A stretch of 64,000 bases of DNA from Citrobacter sp. 18056 (GCA_902706235.1 CACSJR010000008.1:1-64000); one strand, 5' to 3'; positions 42,346-54,026 are shown, counted from the first letter of the stretch. Program-made: numbers and translations. The notes: generated from the sequence alone by a model not told the origin.

Positions 42346-44577
42346 TTAACCGCCGTGCAAACGACGCGCGTCGATCACGTCCGGCACCTGGTTCAGTTTG
42401 CCAAGCACGCGGCCCAGCACCTGCAGGTTGTAGATTTCGATGGTCATGTCGATGGTGGCGAGCTGTTGTTTGGTGTCGCTGCGGCTTGCCACGCCAAGTA
42501 CGTTGACCTTCTCGTTGGCGAGGATGGTGGTGATATCACGCAGCAGACCGCTGCGGTCGTTGGCCTGCACGCGCACCACCAGCGAATAGCCTGAGGAATA
42601 GCTTTCCCCCCAGACCGCATCAACGATGCGCTCCGGCGCGTGGGATTGCAGTTCCACCAGCTGATCGCAGTCGGCACGGTGCACGGAAATCCCGCGGCCC
42701 TGGGTGATGAAGCCGATAATCTCGTCGCCAGGAATGGGCTGGCAGCAGCGCGCAATGTGATGCATCAGATTACCGACGCCTTCCACCACTACGCGACCGT
42801 CATCTTTTTTACGGCTGTGCGGATTGTAGGTTTTCTGCTGCAGTTGCTTCAGCGCGGCGGCATCCTGTTCGGCGGCACTCGGCTTGTTAAACTGCGACTG
42901 CAGGAAGTTCACCATCTGGTTGAGACGAATATCGCCGCCGCCAATGGCCGCCAGCAGTTCGTCGAGATCGTTGAAGTTGTAGCGCGGCAGCAGCTGCTTT
43001 TCTGCTTCCTTCAGGCTGATCCCGAGATGCGCCAGTTCGTCGTCGAGGATCTGACGTCCGGCGAGGATGTTTTTGTCGCGATCCTGCTTGCGGAACCAGG
43101 CGTGAATTTTTGAACGTCCGCGGCTGGTCGTGACGTAGCCCAGGTTCGGGTTCAGCCAGTCGCGGCTTGGGTTCGGTTGCTTCTGGGTGATGATTTCAAT
43201 CTGATCGCCCATCTGCAACTGATAGGTAAACGGCACGATGCGACCGCCGATTTTCGCACCGATGCAGCGGTGCCCCACATCGCTGTGGATGTGGTAGGCA
43301 AAGTCGAGCGGCGTGGAGCCTGCAGGCAGGTCAACCACGTCACCTTTCGGGGTAAATACGTAAACCCGGTCGTCGAACACCTGGCTGCGCAGTTCGTCGA
43401 GCATTTCGCCTGAATCGGCCATCTCTTCCTGCCACGCAATCAGCTTACGCAGCCAGGCAATACGGTCTTCGTGACCGCGCGCGCCGCTGGACGCCGCGCC
43501 CTCTTTGTATTTCCAGTGCGCCGCCACGCCAAGCTCAGACTCTTCATGCATCTGACGCGTACGGATTTGAATCTCCACCGTTTTCCCATCGGGGCCTAAC
43601 ACCACGGTGTGAATCGACTGATAGCCGTTCGGTTTCGGGTTCGCCACGTAATCGTCGAACTCATCTGGCAGATGGCGGAAAAGGGTATGGACGATGCCCA
43701 GCGCCGCGTAGCAGTCCTGCAAACGTTCGGCGACGATACGCACCGCGCGCACATCGAACAGCTCGTCAAACGCCAGATGCTTCTTCTGCATTTTGCGCCA
43801 GATGCTGTAGATGTGTTTCGGTCGGCCGTACACTTCCGCCTTCACGCCCTCTTCCTTGATTGAGGCACGCAGCGTGCCGACGAACTCATCGATGTAATGT
43901 TCGCGATCGATACGGCGTTCGTGCAGCAGCTTGGCAATGCGCTTGTATTCCGCGGGATGCAGATAGCGGAAGCAGTAATCTTCCAGCTCCCATTTCAACT
44001 GACCAATACCGAGTCGGTTGGCCAGTGGGGCGTAGATGTTGGTACATTCTTTCGCCGCCAGCACGCGTTCATCTTCCGGCGCATCTTTCACTTCACGCAG
44101 GTGCGCAATACGCTCGGCGAGCTTGATGACCACGCAGCGGAAATCGTCAACCATCGCCAGCAGCATGCGGCGAACATTATCGACCTGTTCTGAAGAGACG
44201 GAATCGTTATGGGTGGCTTTCAGCTGGCGAATGGCGGCCATATCGCGCACGCCGTGGATAAGCGTGACGATAGATTTACCGGCGCTCTCTTCCAGCTTTT
44301 CTTCGCTGACCACGTCGCTCACCACCAGCGGGAACAACAGCGCCGCCCGCAGTGAATCGATATCCATGTTCAGCATGGAGAGGATTTCAACCATCTCAAC
44401 GCCGCGCCACAGCAGCAGCCCGGCATCAGGATGATCAAGAGTTTGTTCGCGACAATAGGTCCATGTCTCGGCTAAGCGTTCACACGACTGCTGGCTGGAA
44501 ATCCCCAGGCTTGCTATCCATTTAACTGGATCAAACTCACCAGCTTTATTGAGATGTGCACTGCGTACCGCAACCAT
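42346..44577 (-). CDS. (p)ppGpp synthetase RelA
   Basis: The protein is 743 aa (E. coli 744). It makes the stringent-response alarmone on ribosomes carrying uncharged tRNA. The pseudo-HD domain lacks the His-Asp pair of bifunctional enzymes, while the synthetase domain (GRPKHIYSIWRKMQKKHL; NPKPNGYQSIHTVV; VEIQIRTRQMHEESELGVAA), TGS domain, zinc-finger-like Cys/His segment (HHIARCCQP) and C-terminal ACT domain are present. It lies 51 bp after rlmD. Confidence 0.97.
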   Translation of the reverse strand: MVAVRSAHLNKAGEFDPVKWIASLGISSQQSCERLAETWTYCREQTLDHPDAGLLLWRGVEMVEILSMLNMDIDSLRAALLFPLVVSDVVSEEKLEESAGKSIVTLIHGVRDMAAIRQLKATHNDSVSSEQVDNVRRMLLAMVDDFRCVVIKLAERIAHLREVKDAPEDERVLAAKECTNIYAPLANRLGIGQLKWELEDYCFRYLHPAEYKRIAKLLHERRIDREHYIDEFVGTLRASIKEEGVKAEVYGRPKHIYSIWRKMQKKHLAFDELFDVRAVRIVAERLQDCYAALGIVHTLFRHLPDEFDDYVANPKPNGYQSIHTVVLGPDGKTVEIQIRTRQMHEESELGVAAHWKYKEGAASSGARGHEDRIAWLRKLIAWQEEMADSGEMLDELRSQVFDDRVYVFTPKGDVVDLPAGSTPLDFAYHIHSDVGHRCIGAKIGGRIVPFTYQLQMGDQIEIITQKQPNPSRDWLNPNLGYVTTSRGRSKIHAWFRKQDRDKNILAGRQILDDELAHLGISLKEAEKQLLPRYNFNDLDELLAAIGGGDIRLNQMVNFLQSQFNKPSAAEQDAAALKQLQQKTYNPHSRKKDDGRVVVEGVGNLMHHIARCCQPIPGDEIIGFITQGRGISVHRADCDQLVELQSHAPERIVDAVWGESYSSGYSLVVRVQANDRSGLLRDITTILANEKVNVLGVASRSDTKQQLATIDMTIEIYNLQVLGRVLGKLNQVPDVIDARRLHGG

Positions 44578-44628
44578 TGTCCTCTCCTTTAGGGACGGGG
44601 CCTGTCGGATTCGACAAGCCTTGATTCA

Positions 44629-45927
44629 TTATTTGTGCTCGAACAGCACCATCGACTCCAGGTGCCCAGTGTGCGGGAACATGTCCAGCATTGCCAGACG
44701 CTGAATTTGATAGCCCGCCGCCAGCAGCACTTCGCTATCACGCGCCAGCGTCGCCGGATTACAGGATACATACACCACCCGTGCGGGGGCTAATTTTACG
44801 ACATGCTGCATCACGCCCGGTGCGCCCGCGCGCGCAGGATCGAGTAAAATTTTGTCAAAACCGTTTTGCGCCCAGGCCTGCTGGATGACGTCTTCTTCAA
44901 GATTTTCGTGGAAGAAGGTCACATTGTGCAGGTTATTCTGTACTGCGTTCTGCTGGCCTTTCTCAACCAGCTCGGGCACGCCTTCCACGCCCACCACGCT
45001 TGCCGCGCGTTTTGCTAGCGGCAGCGTAAAGTTGCCCATCCCGCAAAACAGATCCAAAACGCGGTCCTGGGGCTGAACATCAAGCCACGCCAGCGCCGTT
45101 TCAACCATCCGCTGATTCACGCCGTCGTTGACCTGAATAAAATCGCGCGGACTGAACGTTAAGCGTAGCCCGTCTGAACTGTACCAGGGCAATTCACCGT
45201 TAACGTGTTCAACGCTATCGCTTTGCGGTGCCAGCCACAGGGCCAACTGGTGTGAATGCGAAAACTGTTCCAGTTTTGCTTTATCGGCCGCCGAAAGTGG
45301 CGCGGTATGGCGCAACACCATCAGCGGACCGTTATCAGCCTGCACCAGTTCCACGTGCCCTAAATGACGAACAGCCGAAAGCGATGCCAGGCAGTCGCGC
45401 AGTGCAGGCAGCAGTGCCTCAAGAGTGGGCACTAGCACAGGGCATTGCGTGACCTCGACGATATCGTTCGAGCCAGCCTTACGAAAACCCATCTGCAAAT
45501 GCTGGGTCTTCGGTTGATAATTCACGCTTAGACGTGCACGACGGCGGTAGCCCCACGGCGTCGCCGAGAGTACATCATCCACGTCATGTTTCATCATACG
45601 CGCCAGCGCCGCCTGCTTGCTGCGCTGTTGCAGTGCCACGCTGGCATGTTGCTGCTGGCACCCACCGCATACGCCAAAATGCGGGCAGCGCGGCTTTTCG
45701 CGTTCCGGGCTGTCGTTCAGTCGACGTTTTACCTGTCCGCGCGCATACTGTTTTTTATCTTCGGTGATGCGAATTTCCGCGCCCTCATCGGGCAGCAAGC
45801 CGTTGATAAACAGTGTTTTCCCGTTATGGTGCGCTACCCCCTGGCCGAAAGGGTCAAGGTCGCTCACCGTCACGGTTATGATCTCGCGCGTCGTCACGCG
45901 GCGTTTTGCAGAGTAGAATTGCGCCAT
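44629..45927 (-). CDS. 23S rRNA (uracil(1939)-C(5))-methyltransferase RlmD
   Basis: The protein is 432 aa. A TRAM domain at the N-terminus is followed by the 4Fe-4S Cys motif [14 protein letters not shown], a SAM-binding [16 protein letters not shown] and the catalytic Cys in [13 protein letters not shown]. It modifies U1939 of 23S rRNA. It is divergent from barA across a 57-bp gap. Confidence 0.97.
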   Translation of the reverse strand: MAQFYSAKRRVTTREIITVTVSDLDPFGQGVAHHNGKTLFINGLLPDEGAEIRITEDKKQYARGQVKRRLNDSPEREKPRCPHFGVCGGCQQQHASVALQQRSKQAALARMMKHDVDDVLSATPWGYRRRARLSVNYQPKTQHLQMGFRKAGSNDIVEVTQCPVLVPTLEALLPALRDCLASLSAVRHLGHVELVQADNGPLMVLRHTAPLSAADKAKLEQFSHSHQLALWLAPQSDSVEHVNGELPWYSSDGLRLTFSPRDFIQVNDGVNQRMVETALAWLDVQPQDRVLDLFCGMGNFTLPLAKRAASVVGVEGVPELVEKGQQNAVQNNLHNVTFFHENLEEDVIQQAWAQNGFDKILLDPARAGAPGVMQHVVKLAPARVVYVSCNPATLARDSEVLLAAGYQIQRLAMLDMFPHTGHLESMVLFEHK

Positions 45928-45984
45928 TCAGAGATTTTTCTCAAACGAAGTATGTTAACCCTGATTCTCCCATAACGGACCTCC

Positions 45985-48732
45985 ATGACCAACTACAGCC
46001 TGCGCGCTCGCATGATGATCCTGATCCTGGCCCCGACCGTCCTGATCGGTTTGCTGCTCAGCATCTTCTTTGTCGTTCACCGCTATCATGATCTGCAGCG
46101 TCAGTTGGAAGACGCCGGGGCCAGCATCATTGAGCCGCTTGCGGTCTCCAGTGAATATGTCATGAACTTACAAAACCGTGAGTCAATAGGACAGCTAATC
46201 AGCGTCCTGCATCGCCGCCATTCTGACATCGTGCGGGCAATTTCGGTGTATGACGAGCACAACAGACTGTTCGTTACCTCCAACTACCATCTTGACCCGA
46301 GTGAATTGCAGCTGCCGAAAGGCGCGCCGCTCCCGAACCGCCTCAGCGTCTCGCGCAGCGGCGATACGATGATCCTGCGTACGCCAATTGTGTCCGAAAG
46401 TTATTCCCCGGATGAATCGCCGAATTCGGAAGCTAAAACGCCGATCAATACGCTCGGCTACGTAGCGCTGGAACTCGATCTGCGGTCCGTGCGGCTGCAA
46501 CAATACAAAGAGATTTTCATCTCCAGCGTAATGATGCTGTTCTGTATCGGCATTGCGCTGATTTTCGGCTGGCGTCTGATGCGCGACGTCACCGGCCCGA
46601 TTCGCAACATGGTGAATACTGTTGACCGCATTCGTCGTGGCCAGCTCGACAGTCGTGTGGAAGGCTTCATGCTCGGCGAACTCGATATGCTCAAGAATGG
46701 CATCAACTCGATGGCGATGTCGCTGGCGGCCTATCACGAAGAGATGCAGCACAACGTCGACCAGGCCACGTCCGATCTGCGGGAAACTCTTGAGCAGATG
46801 GAAATTCAGAACGTCGAACTGGATTTGGCGAAGAAACGCGCCCAGGAAGCGGCACGTATTAAATCTGAATTCCTCGCCAACATGTCACACGAACTGCGTA
46901 CCCCGCTCAACGGCGTGATTGGGTTTACCCGACTGACGCTCAAAACCGACCTCAATTCGACCCAGCGCGACCACCTCAATACCATTGAACGCTCAGCGAA
47001 CAACCTGCTGGCCATCATCAACGATGTGCTGGACTTCTCTAAACTGGAAGCCGGTAAGCTGGTTCTGGAAAGCATTCCGTTCCCGCTGCGCAATTCGCTG
47101 GATGAAGTGGTGACACTGCTCGCTCATTCAGCTCATGATAAAGGGCTTGAGCTGACGCTGAACATCAAAAGCGACGTGCCGGATAACGTCATTGGCGACC
47201 CGCTACGACTGCAGCAAGTCATTACCAATCTGGTTGGTAACGCGATTAAATTTACCGAAAATGGCAACATCGACGTGCTGGTAGAAAAACGCGCGCTGAG
47301 CAACACCAAAGTGCAAATTGAAGTGCAGATCCGCGATACCGGCATCGGTATTCCTGAGCGCGATCAGTCGCGTCTGTTCCAGGCTTTCCGCCAGGCAGAT
47401 GCCAGCATTTCACGGCGCCACGGCGGGACAGGCCTGGGCCTGGTGATCACCCAGCGTTTAGTGAAAGAAATGGGTGGCGATATTTCCTTCCACAGCCAGC
47501 CAAATCGCGGTTCAACGTTCTGGTTCCACATCAATCTGGATCTCAATCCGAACGTCGTATCCGAAAGCCTGACGACCGCCTGCCTGACGGGGAAACGCCT
47601 GGCCTATGTCGAAGCCAACGCCTCCGCCGCGCAGTGCACGCTGGATATTCTGGCGACTACGCCGCTGGAGGTGGTATACAGCCCGACCTTCTCGGCGCTA
47701 CCAGAAGACCGTTACGATATTCTGCTGATTGCGGTGCCGGTATCGATGCGTGATTTAAACCTGCACGCTGACAAACTCGAACAGGCCTATCGCATGACCG
47801 ACTTCCTGCTGCTGGCGCTACCGTGCCACGCGCAGGTGAACGCCGAACAGCTCAAACAGAACGGCGCGGCGGCTTGTCTGCTAAAACCGTTAACCTCCAC
47901 CCGCCTGCTGCCTGCGCTGACGGAATATTGCCGTGTGAATCAGACCCTGGCTGTTCCCAACGGTCAGGCCGCGCGGCTGGGTATGACGGTGATGGCGGTA
48001 GATGATAACCCGGCGAACTTAAAGCTTATCGGCGCGCTTCTGGAAGATCAGGTGCAAAACGTTGAGCTGTGCGACAGCGGTCAGGAAGCGATTAACCGCG
48101 CCAAACAGATGCAGTTCGACCTGATTCTGATGGATATTCAGATGCCAGATATGGACGGCATTCGCGCCTGCGAACTGATACACCAGCTGCCACATCAGCA
48201 GCAAACGCCAGTGATTGCGGTGACTGCCCACGCCATGGCCGGGCAAAAGGAGAAACTGCTGAGTGCCGGGATGAACGACTATCTGGCGAAGCCTATCGAA
48301 GAGAGCAAACTGCGAAACCTGCTGCTGCGCTATAAGCCAGGGCTGAGCATTCCGCAGCCTGAAGTGAACGAGCCGCACCCGCCGGTGAATCTGAATACCA
48401 CCCTCGACTGGTCGCTGGCGCTGCGTCAGGCGGCCAATAAGCAAAATCTGGCGCGAGACATGCTGCATATGCTGGTCGATTTCCTGCCAGAAATCCGCAA
48501 CAAAGTGGAAGAGCAACTGGTGGGTGAGAAGCCTGAGGATTTGGTGGACGCGATTCACAAACTGCATGGCAGCTGTGGTTATAGCGGCGTGCCGCGTTTA
48601 AAAAATCTTTGCCATTTGATAGAAGGCCAGCTGCGCAATGGCGTTGCGCCAGACGAACTGGAGCCGGAGTTTCTAGAACTGCTGGACGAGATGGATAACG
48701 TGGCAAGGGAAGCAAAATTGATTCTGGGGTGA
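45985..48732 (+). CDS. Hybrid sensor histidine kinase BarA
   Basis: The protein is 915 aa (E. coli 918). It is an inner-membrane sensor of short-chain fatty acids that phosphorylates UvrY. Two transmembrane helices (about 10-30 and 177-195) flank a periplasmic domain and are followed by HAMP, HisKA with the phospho-His in [12 protein letters not shown] (about 302), HATPase ([18 protein letters not shown]), a receiver domain with Asp in [13 protein letters not shown], and a C-terminal Hpt domain with His in [11 protein letters not shown]. Its regulatory target csrB lies about 2 kb downstream. uvrY is not in the window. Confidence 0.97.
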   Translation: MTNYSLRARMMILILAPTVLIGLLLSIFFVVHRYHDLQRQLEDAGASIIEPLAVSSEYVMNLQNRESIGQLISVLHRRHSDIVRAISVYDEHNRLFVTSNYHLDPSELQLPKGAPLPNRLSVSRSGDTMILRTPIVSESYSPDESPNSEAKTPINTLGYVALELDLRSVRLQQYKEIFISSVMMLFCIGIALIFGWRLMRDVTGPIRNMVNTVDRIRRGQLDSRVEGFMLGELDMLKNGINSMAMSLAAYHEEMQHNVDQATSDLRETLEQMEIQNVELDLAKKRAQEAARIKSEFLANMSHELRTPLNGVIGFTRLTLKTDLNSTQRDHLNTIERSANNLLAIINDVLDFSKLEAGKLVLESIPFPLRNSLDEVVTLLAHSAHDKGLELTLNIKSDVPDNVIGDPLRLQQVITNLVGNAIKFTENGNIDVLVEKRALSNTKVQIEVQIRDTGIGIPERDQSRLFQAFRQADASISRRHGGTGLGLVITQRLVKEMGGDISFHSQPNRGSTFWFHINLDLNPNVVSESLTTACLTGKRLAYVEANASAAQCTLDILATTPLEVVYSPTFSALPEDRYDILLIAVPVSMRDLNLHADKLEQAYRMTDFLLLALPCHAQVNAEQLKQNGAAACLLKPLTSTRLLPALTEYCRVNQTLAVPNGQAARLGMTVMAVDDNPANLKLIGALLEDQVQNVELCDSGQEAINRAKQMQFDLILMDIQMPDMDGIRACELIHQLPHQQQTPVIAVTAHAMAGQKEKLLSAGMNDYLAKPIEESKLRNLLLRYKPGLSIPQPEVNEPHPPVNLNTTLDWSLALRQAANKQNLARDMLHMLVDFLPEIRNKVEEQLVGEKPEDLVDAIHKLHGSCGYSGVPRLKNLCHLIEGQLRNGVAPDELEPEFLELLDEMDNVAREAKLILG

Positions 48733-48795
48733 CGGAGTACGCTGATACCCAAGAGGATGGGGGCTGGTCCACGGATTCAGGAATGGGTGGCGCGT

Positions 48796-48820
48796 TTTGC
48801 CCTTCGGCTGAAGGGCAAAC
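48796..48820. terminator. Hairpin between barA and yqcA
   Basis: TTTGCCCTTC and GAAGGGCAAA arms around GGCT lie between two convergent genes. The T-tract is short, so efficiency may be modest. Confidence 0.7.
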
Positions 48821-48823
48821 GGA

Positions 48824-49267
48824 TCAGCTAAGCAGCGTGGCCCAGTGTTCAACCCACGGGTTGGAGACCGTTTCGGGTTCAGGATCTTCACTGGCGTCGA
48901 TCATCAGCATTTCGCCGATACGCTGTGCGCCCTGCTCTTGCAACAACGCATCGAAGCGCTTGCCGCCACCGCAAAAATGCGAATAGGTGCTATCGCCGAG
49001 AGCGATAATACCGTAACGCAGATGCGGCTGGTACATATCGAGAATGCCTTGATACAGCGGCACAATGCTGTCCGGCAGGTCGCCCTGGCCGGTAGTGGAG
49101 GTGACCACCAGCGCATATTTCCCCTGGTAAGATTCCCAGTCGCTGACTTCAGGATCTTCAAATACCTGTGCTTTGTGACCCTGAGCCGCGAGGATCGTCT
49201 GCGCTTCTTCCGCCACCAGCAGCGCGTTTCCGTACATGGTGCCGACAAAAATGCCTACATCCGCCAT
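48824..49267 (-). CDS. Flavodoxin YqcA
   Basis: The protein is 147 aa (E. coli 149). It is a short-chain flavodoxin with FMN phosphate loop [14 protein letters not shown] and second loop [12 protein letters not shown]. The physiological partner is not established. It lies 16 bp after truC in a yqcC-truC-yqcA operon. Confidence 0.95.
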   Translation of the reverse strand: MADVGIFVGTMYGNALLVAEEAQTILAAQGHKAQVFEDPEVSDWESYQGKYALVVTSTTGQGDLPDSIVPLYQGILDMYQPHLRYGIIALGDSTYSHFCGGGKRFDALLQEQGAQRIGEMLMIDASEDPEPETVSNPWVEHWATLLS

Positions 49268-49283
49268 TACTTTTCTCCCTGAA

Positions 49284-50066
49284 TCATTGAGTTATGAGGT
49301 CATCCTGACCGTTGTCCGGCGTAAACTCAACCCTTTCAACGTCGGGGAGAAGACCACGCCAGCCGAAATGTGACATTGCCTGCATCCAGACATCATCGAG
49401 GCTCGCACGGATAACCAGTGGCTCGCCGGTAAACGGGTGCGTGAGGTGCAATTCGCTGGCATGCAGCATTAAGCGATCGCAGCCGAAGTTTTCCGCCGCA
49501 CTTCGGTTCTGGCGCAAATCGCCGTGCTTACTGTCGCCGAGGATCGGGTGACGCAGATGGCTCATGTGGCGACGCAGCTGATGCTTGCGGCCAGTTTTCG
49601 GTTCCAGCTCGACCAGACCGTATCGCGTCGTCGGGTAACGCCCGGTCGGCACCGGCATTTCAACCGTCGCCAGACCGCGATAGTGCGTCACCGCAGGCTG
49701 GGCTTCTTTGTCATCACGGGCAAATTTATCCGCGATTTTGTCCAGTTCTTCCACCAGCGGGTAGTCGAGCAATTCCTCTTCCATCAGCCAGCCGCGCACG
49801 ATGGCGTGGTAGCGTTTCTGGATCTGGTGTTGCTCAAACTGCTGTGAAAGACGACGGCCCGCTTCGCTCGATAACCCCATCAGCAGGACGCCGGACGTAG
49901 GTCTGTCGAGACGATGAACGGTAAAAACATGCTGACCAATCTGGTCGCGCACGGTTTGCATGAGCACCACTTTTTCATCGCGATCGAGCCAACTGCGGTG
50001 AACTAACCAGCCTGACGGTTTATTAACGGCGACCAGCCATTCGTCCTGATAGAGGATCTCGATCAT
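49284..50066 (-). CDS. tRNA pseudouridine(65) synthase TruC
   Basis: The protein is 260 aa. It makes pseudouridine 65 in tRNA-Ile and tRNA-Asp. It is an RluA-family enzyme with catalytic Asp54 in [14 protein letters not shown] and the [15 protein letters not shown] motif. Its start overlaps the yqcC stop by one base. Confidence 0.97.
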   Translation of the reverse strand: MIEILYQDEWLVAVNKPSGWLVHRSWLDRDEKVVLMQTVRDQIGQHVFTVHRLDRPTSGVLLMGLSSEAGRRLSQQFEQHQIQKRYHAIVRGWLMEEELLDYPLVEELDKIADKFARDDKEAQPAVTHYRGLATVEMPVPTGRYPTTRYGLVELEPKTGRKHQLRRHMSHLRHPILGDSKHGDLRQNRSAAENFGCDRLMLHASELHLTHPFTGEPLVIRASLDDVWMQAMSHFGWRGLLPDVERVEFTPDNGQDDLITQ

Positions 50067-50395
50067 CAGTCATCCACACCCGCAAATAGGGTATCAAGCT
50101 GCTCAAGCTCCGGCAGGATGATGGCGCGGAAAGGATGGCTCGCATCCATGGCAATTTCATAATAGGGCGCAACGGCGAAGCTCTGCGGCAGCGGCTGCTC
50201 GTTGTCGATTAGCTGGTGCATGCGTGGAAGTAGCACCCATTGCAGCCACTCCAGTGGCTCCAGCGTATCCATGCAGAAAGGTTGTGTGCTTTCGAAAACG
50301 CTGGCGTCAGGTGCGGTGTCCTGCCAGTGCTGATGCTCGCGCAGCTGCGCTTCAATAGCATTCAGGCGCTGGCGAACGCGGTCGTGATGGGTCAT
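50066..50395 (-). CDS. DUF446 protein YqcC
   Basis: The protein is 109 aa from MTHHDRVRQ, the E. coli length; 30 upstream in-frame codons run into the csrB terminator region and are not conserved. It is a soluble helical protein (FCMDTLEPLEWLQWVLLPRM). Function unknown; its conserved coupling with truC and yqcA hints at a shared role. Confidence 0.93.
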   Translation of the reverse strand: MTHHDRVRQRLNAIEAQLREHQHWQDTAPDASVFESTQPFCMDTLEPLEWLQWVLLPRMHQLIDNEQPLPQSFAVAPYYEIAMDASHPFRAIILPELEQLDTLFAGVDD

Positions 50396-50461
50396 GAAAA
50401 CCTCGGAAAATACGTCGAAATGAAAATCTGTGGCGCAGGATATCATCGGTGGCGAGGAAAT

Positions 50462-50827
50462 AAAAAAAGGGAGCACTGTTTGCACAGTGCTCCCGGTTCG
50501 TTTCGCAGCAATCCAGCTACCTTTGTTGCTCCCTGCTCATCCGTGAAAACTTTTCCTATGGTCTCCTGACCTGTTCATCCATAAACTATTGCATCCTGCT
50601 CGCACCACCCCGATGCGATTCGACTTATCCGTAAGTTTGTCCTGATCTTCCTGATCCGCCGGGCATCCTGACCGGTTCTCTTTCTCCATCCTGGAGGTGT
50701 CCGTTAACGCATCCTGCGTAATCCTTTTGCTTCGATCCAGAAGCCTGTCCTTGCAGCACCATCCTGGTGTATCCCGCTGAAACGTCATCATCCTGATGTT
50801 CGTTTCGTTTCGCGACTCCCTGTCGAC
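50462..50827 (-). ncRNA. CsrB regulatory RNA
   Basis: The roughly 366-nt RNA starts at GTCGACAGGGAGTC (50827) and ends in a strong terminator (GGGAGCACTGT/ACAGTGCTCCC followed by seven T). About 24 GGA motifs, many as CAGGATG in stem-loop tips, fill its length; these bind and sequester the global translation regulator CsrA. Position between syd and yqcC is the same as in E. coli. It explains why the 550-bp stretch has no real gene; the short frames on both strands are shadows. It is expected to be activated by BarA-UvrY. Confidence 0.97.
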
Positions 50828-50854
50828 GTGTATAGAATCCTCTATTACGCTTCG

Positions 50855-50875
50855 TCTTACAAGCCTCTTGTAAGA
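50855..50875. promoter_or_regulatory. Palindrome just upstream of the csrB start
   Basis: TCTTACAAG-CCT-CTTGTAAGA is a perfect 9-bp inverted repeat 28-48 nt upstream of the csrB start. It contains two TGTAAG/CTTACA UvrY-type half-sites in the diverging order and overlaps the expected -35 area. Confidence 0.5.
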
Positions 50876-51000
50876 CAACACACCTGTCTCTTTTCATATG
50901 AAAGCTAAGGTTTTTAACTCTAAACCTTTGATACAAATAGAATAGGTATTAGACGAAGCGGTAATCCTGGGCTTACACGCTGGCGATCTCTCACAGAGTT

Positions 51001-51018
51001 TGTAAGAGATGTCTCACA
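51001..51018. promoter_or_regulatory. UvrY (GacA-type) box upstream of csrB
   Basis: TGTAAGAGATGTCTCACA fits the TGTAAG-N6-CTTACA consensus with one mismatch. It lies about 175-190 nt upstream of the csrB start and just beyond the syd stop, close to the place of the E. coli UvrY site. Confidence 0.75.
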
Positions 51019-51037
51019 AGGACGCCAGGCATATGGA

Positions 51038-51583
51038 TTACAAAAGAGGCTCAAGGTGGGAGAGGAAACTCGCGACAGACGCAGAAAGCGTGGTGCGATT
51101 ACGGGTACCAAGGGTCTCAAGGACCACTTCACCCGTGAGATTACAGACGGAAACCACATCCAGTTCGCTGTCGAGCGCGCCAATAAACAACGTCGGTGGA
51201 AGCTTCAGGCGTTTCTGCGTGACCAGGTGACCAATCAGATTTTCCTGTACTCGCTGAAAATCATCCGGGCTCCAGACCTGCAGCAACGTAAGCTTACGCT
51301 CGCCGAACGTTGCGGGCATGTCGCCGGCAAACTGGCTGGTATAATAAGTTTGAAGCGGCTGTTGTACCACAATATCCATCGCCCTTTCAACCGCTTCCAG
51401 AGTCGGTTCAAGGTTGAACGGCTGAGGCTGCCAGAAGACCGCGTCATCATCGGTGGACGTCACGCAGGGTGAAGGAACGCCGTGCAGCTCTTCGCTTCGC
51501 GGCTGCGTGCCATGGCGCTGCCGCCATGCGTCGCAATAACGTTGGGTAAATGCCTGTAAGGCTCTCGCGGTCTGCTGATCCAC
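51038..51583 (-). CDS. SecY-interacting protein Syd
   Basis: The protein is 181 aa from a GTG at 51583 ([17 protein letters not shown]), which gives the E. coli length and has GGAGAGAG upstream; a TTG seven codons earlier is less likely. It is a cytoplasmic protein binding SecY and proofreading translocon assembly. [22 protein letters not shown] and [19 protein letters not shown] are conserved. It is divergent from queF. Confidence 0.94.
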   Translation of the reverse strand: MDQQTARALQAFTQRYCDAWRQRHGTQPRSEELHGVPSPCVTSTDDDAVFWQPQPFNLEPTLEAVERAMDIVVQQPLQTYYTSQFAGDMPATFGERKLTLLQVWSPDDFQRVQENLIGHLVTQKRLKLPPTLFIGALDSELDVVSVCNLTGEVVLETLGTRNRTTLSASVASFLSHLEPLL

Positions 51584-51651
51584 TGCTTTCTCTCTCCAGG
51601 TCAACCAGGATAAACTCAGTCCATAGTCTACCTGCTTTATGACGGTGAAAC

Positions 51652-52497
51652 ATGTCTTCTTATGAAAACCACCAGGCGCTGTCTGGCCTTACGCTCGGTA
51701 AATCAACTGATTACCGCGATATTTATGACGCCAGTCTGCTGCAGCCGGTTCCACGCAGTCTGAACCGCGATCCACTCGGGCTGCACGCCGGTAACCTGCC
51801 TTTCCACGGAGGCGATATCTGGACGCTGTACGAGCTTTCCTGGCTGAATACAAAAGGATTACCGCAGGTTGCCGTCGGCCACGTTGAGCTGAGCGACACC
51901 AGCATCAATCTGGTGGAATCCAAAAGCTTTAAGCTGTATCTGAATAGCTTCAACCAGACCCGCTTCGCCAACTGGGAAGAGGTTCGCGCCACGCTGGAGC
52001 GTGACCTGCGCCATTGCGCCCAGGGCGATGTCACCGTCGCATTATACCGTATAGATGAAATGGAAGGTCAGCCGATTGCCCATTTCCACGGGGCGTGCAT
52101 TGACGAACAGGACATCGAAATCGACAGCTACGAATTCAGCACCGATTACCTGCAGGATGCCGCCAGCGGGAAAGTGGTAGAAGAGACGTTAGTCAGCCAT
52201 CTGCTGAAATCCAACTGCCTGATTACCCATCAGCCAGACTGGGGTTCGGTGCAAATCCAGTATCGTGGGCCTCAAATCAACCGTGAAAAACTGCTGCGTT
52301 ACCTGGTCTCTTTCCGCCATCACAACGAGTTTCACGAGCAGTGCGTCGAGCGTATCTTCAACGACATTCAGCGCTTCTGTCAGCCGGAAACTCTCAGCGT
52401 ATACGCGCGTTACACACGTCGCGGCGGGCTCGACATCAACCCGTGGCGTAGCAATACCGATTTCGTCCCGGCCATCGGGCGCCTGGTTCGCCAGTAA
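51652..52497 (+). CDS. NADPH-dependent 7-cyano-7-deazaguanine reductase QueF
   Basis: The protein is 281 aa, the long two-domain type. It reduces preQ0 to preQ1 in queuosine synthesis. The QueF motif [17 protein letters not shown] and the catalytic Cys (about 189) in [16 protein letters not shown] are intact. queD and queE of the same pathway lie about 14 kb to the left. Confidence 0.97.
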   Translation: MSSYENHQALSGLTLGKSTDYRDIYDASLLQPVPRSLNRDPLGLHAGNLPFHGGDIWTLYELSWLNTKGLPQVAVGHVELSDTSINLVESKSFKLYLNSFNQTRFANWEEVRATLERDLRHCAQGDVTVALYRIDEMEGQPIAHFHGACIDEQDIEIDSYEFSTDYLQDAASGKVVEETLVSHLLKSNCLITHQPDWGSVQIQYRGPQINREKLLRYLVSFRHHNEFHEQCVERIFNDIQRFCQPETLSVYARYTRRGGLDINPWRSNTDFVPAIGRLVRQ

Positions 52498-52513
52498 CAT
52501 AAATAATTTCAAA

Positions 52514-52541
52514 ATAAAGCGCGGCTTCGGTCGCGCTTTCT
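52514..52541 (+). terminator. queF terminator
   Basis: AAAGCGCG-GCTTCGGT-CGCGCTTT with following T-rich bases lies 20 bp after the stop. Confidence 0.75.
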
Positions 52542-52613
52542 CTTGTTAAAATCTGATCGGCAAGGCTATTGTAATCATTAGGGAAGACGTTATTCGTCCC
52601 GTAAGGAGTTCAC

Positions 52614-53978
52614 TTGATTACACATATTAGCCCGCTTGGCTCAATGGATATGCTGTCGCAGCTGGAAGTCGATATGCTGAAAAGCAACGCCAGCAGCGAT
52701 TTGTATCAGTTGTTCCGCAACTGTTCACTGGCAGTGCTCAACTCAGGCAGTCTGACCGACAACAGCAAAGAACTGCTGTCTCGCTTTGAAAGTTTTGAAA
52801 TCAACGTGCTGCGCCGCGAGCGCGGTGTAAAACTGGAACTGATTAATCCGCCGGAAGATGCCTTCGTTGACGGGCGCATCATCCGCTCCCTGCAGGCGAA
52901 CCTGTTTGCCGTCTTACGCGATATTCTGTTTGTTTACGGACAAATCCATAACACCGTCCGCTTCCCGAACCTCGACCTGGAAAGTTCGACCCACATTACC
53001 AACCTGGTGTTCTCGATCCTGCGTAACGCCCGGGCGCTGCATGTCGGTGAAGCGCCGAGTATGGTGGTGTGCTGGGGCGGTCACTCCATCAATGAAAACG
53101 AATATCTCTATGCTCGCCGTGTCGGCACTCAGCTTGGCCTGCGCGAACTGAACATCTGCACTGGCTGTGGCCCGGGTGCCATGGAAGCGCCGATGAAAGG
53201 CGCCGCCGTTGGCCATGCTCAGCAGCGTTACAAAGAAGGACGTTTTATCGGCATGACCGAGCCGTCGATCATCGCCGCAGAACCACCGAACCCGTTGGTG
53301 AACGAACTGATCATCATGCCGGATATCGAAAAGCGTCTGGAGGCATTCGTGCGTCTTGCCCACGGGATAATCATCTTCCCGGGCGGCGTGGGCACTGCGG
53401 AAGAGTTGCTGTACCTGCTGGGGATACTGATGAACCCGGCCAACAAAAACCAGGTTCTGCCGCTTATCCTCACTGGTCCGAAAGAAAGCGCGGACTACTT
53501 CCGCGTGCTGGACGATTTCATCGTGCATACGCTCGGTGAAGCAGCCCGCCGCCACTACCGCATAATTGTGGATGACGCCGTCGAAGTGGCGCGTCAGATG
53601 AAAAAAGCGATGCCGCTGGTAAAAGAGAATCGCCGCGACACCGGAGATGCGTACAGCTTCAACTGGTCAATCCGTATCGCGCCGGACCTGCAACAACCAT
53701 TCGAACCGACGCACGAAAACATGGCGAACCTGAAACTTTATCCGGACCAACCAGTGGAAGTGCTGGCCGCTGACTTGCGCCGCGCCTTCTCGGGCATTGT
53801 GGCGGGTAACGTGAAAGAAGTGGGCATTCGAGCGATTGAACAGTTCGGGCCATACAAAATTCACGGTGACAGCGAAATGATGCGCCGGATGGACAACATG
53901 CTGCAAAGCTTCGTCGCGCAGCATCGTATGAAACTACCAGGCTCAGCCTACATTCCCTGCTACGAAATCTGTTCCTGA
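52614..53978 (+). CDS. Pyrimidine/purine-5'-nucleotide nucleosidase PpnN (YgdH)
   Basis: The protein is 454 aa starting at a TTG with an AAGGAG site 5 nt upstream; the same TTG start is used in E. coli. It cleaves nucleoside monophosphates to base and ribose-5-phosphate and is bound and activated by (p)ppGpp. The LOG-family motif [15 protein letters not shown] and [17 protein letters not shown] are visible. relA, the producer of its activator, is also in this window. Confidence 0.96.
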   Translation: MITHISPLGSMDMLSQLEVDMLKSNASSDLYQLFRNCSLAVLNSGSLTDNSKELLSRFESFEINVLRRERGVKLELINPPEDAFVDGRIIRSLQANLFAVLRDILFVYGQIHNTVRFPNLDLESSTHITNLVFSILRNARALHVGEAPSMVVCWGGHSINENEYLYARRVGTQLGLRELNICTGCGPGAMEAPMKGAAVGHAQQRYKEGRFIGMTEPSIIAAEPPNPLVNELIIMPDIEKRLEAFVRLAHGIIIFPGGVGTAEELLYLLGILMNPANKNQVLPLILTGPKESADYFRVLDDFIVHTLGEAARRHYRIIVDDAVEVARQMKKAMPLVKENRRDTGDAYSFNWSIRIAPDLQQPFEPTHENMANLKLYPDQPVEVLAADLRRAFSGIVAGNVKEVGIRAIEQFGPYKIHGDSEMMRRMDNMLQSFVAQHRMKLPGSAYIPCYEICS

Positions 53979-53995
53979 CCCTCTCTTACTGACCC

Positions 53996-54026
53996 AGGGC
54001 GGCGCATAGCCGCCCTTCTTTTTTCT
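53996..54026 (+). terminator. ppnN terminator
   Basis: GGGCGGC-GCATA-GCCGCCC is followed by TTCTTTTTTCT. Confidence 0.88.

Noticed and set aside
50462..50493. Possible long N-terminal extension of YqcC into this hairpin
   Set aside because: The hairpin plus T-run is the csrB terminator, and the conserved YqcC start is at 50395.
50537..50936. Two minus-strand frames of 103-114 codons in the csrB region
   Set aside because: They cover the CsrB RNA, whose GGA-rich hairpins and terminator explain the sequence.
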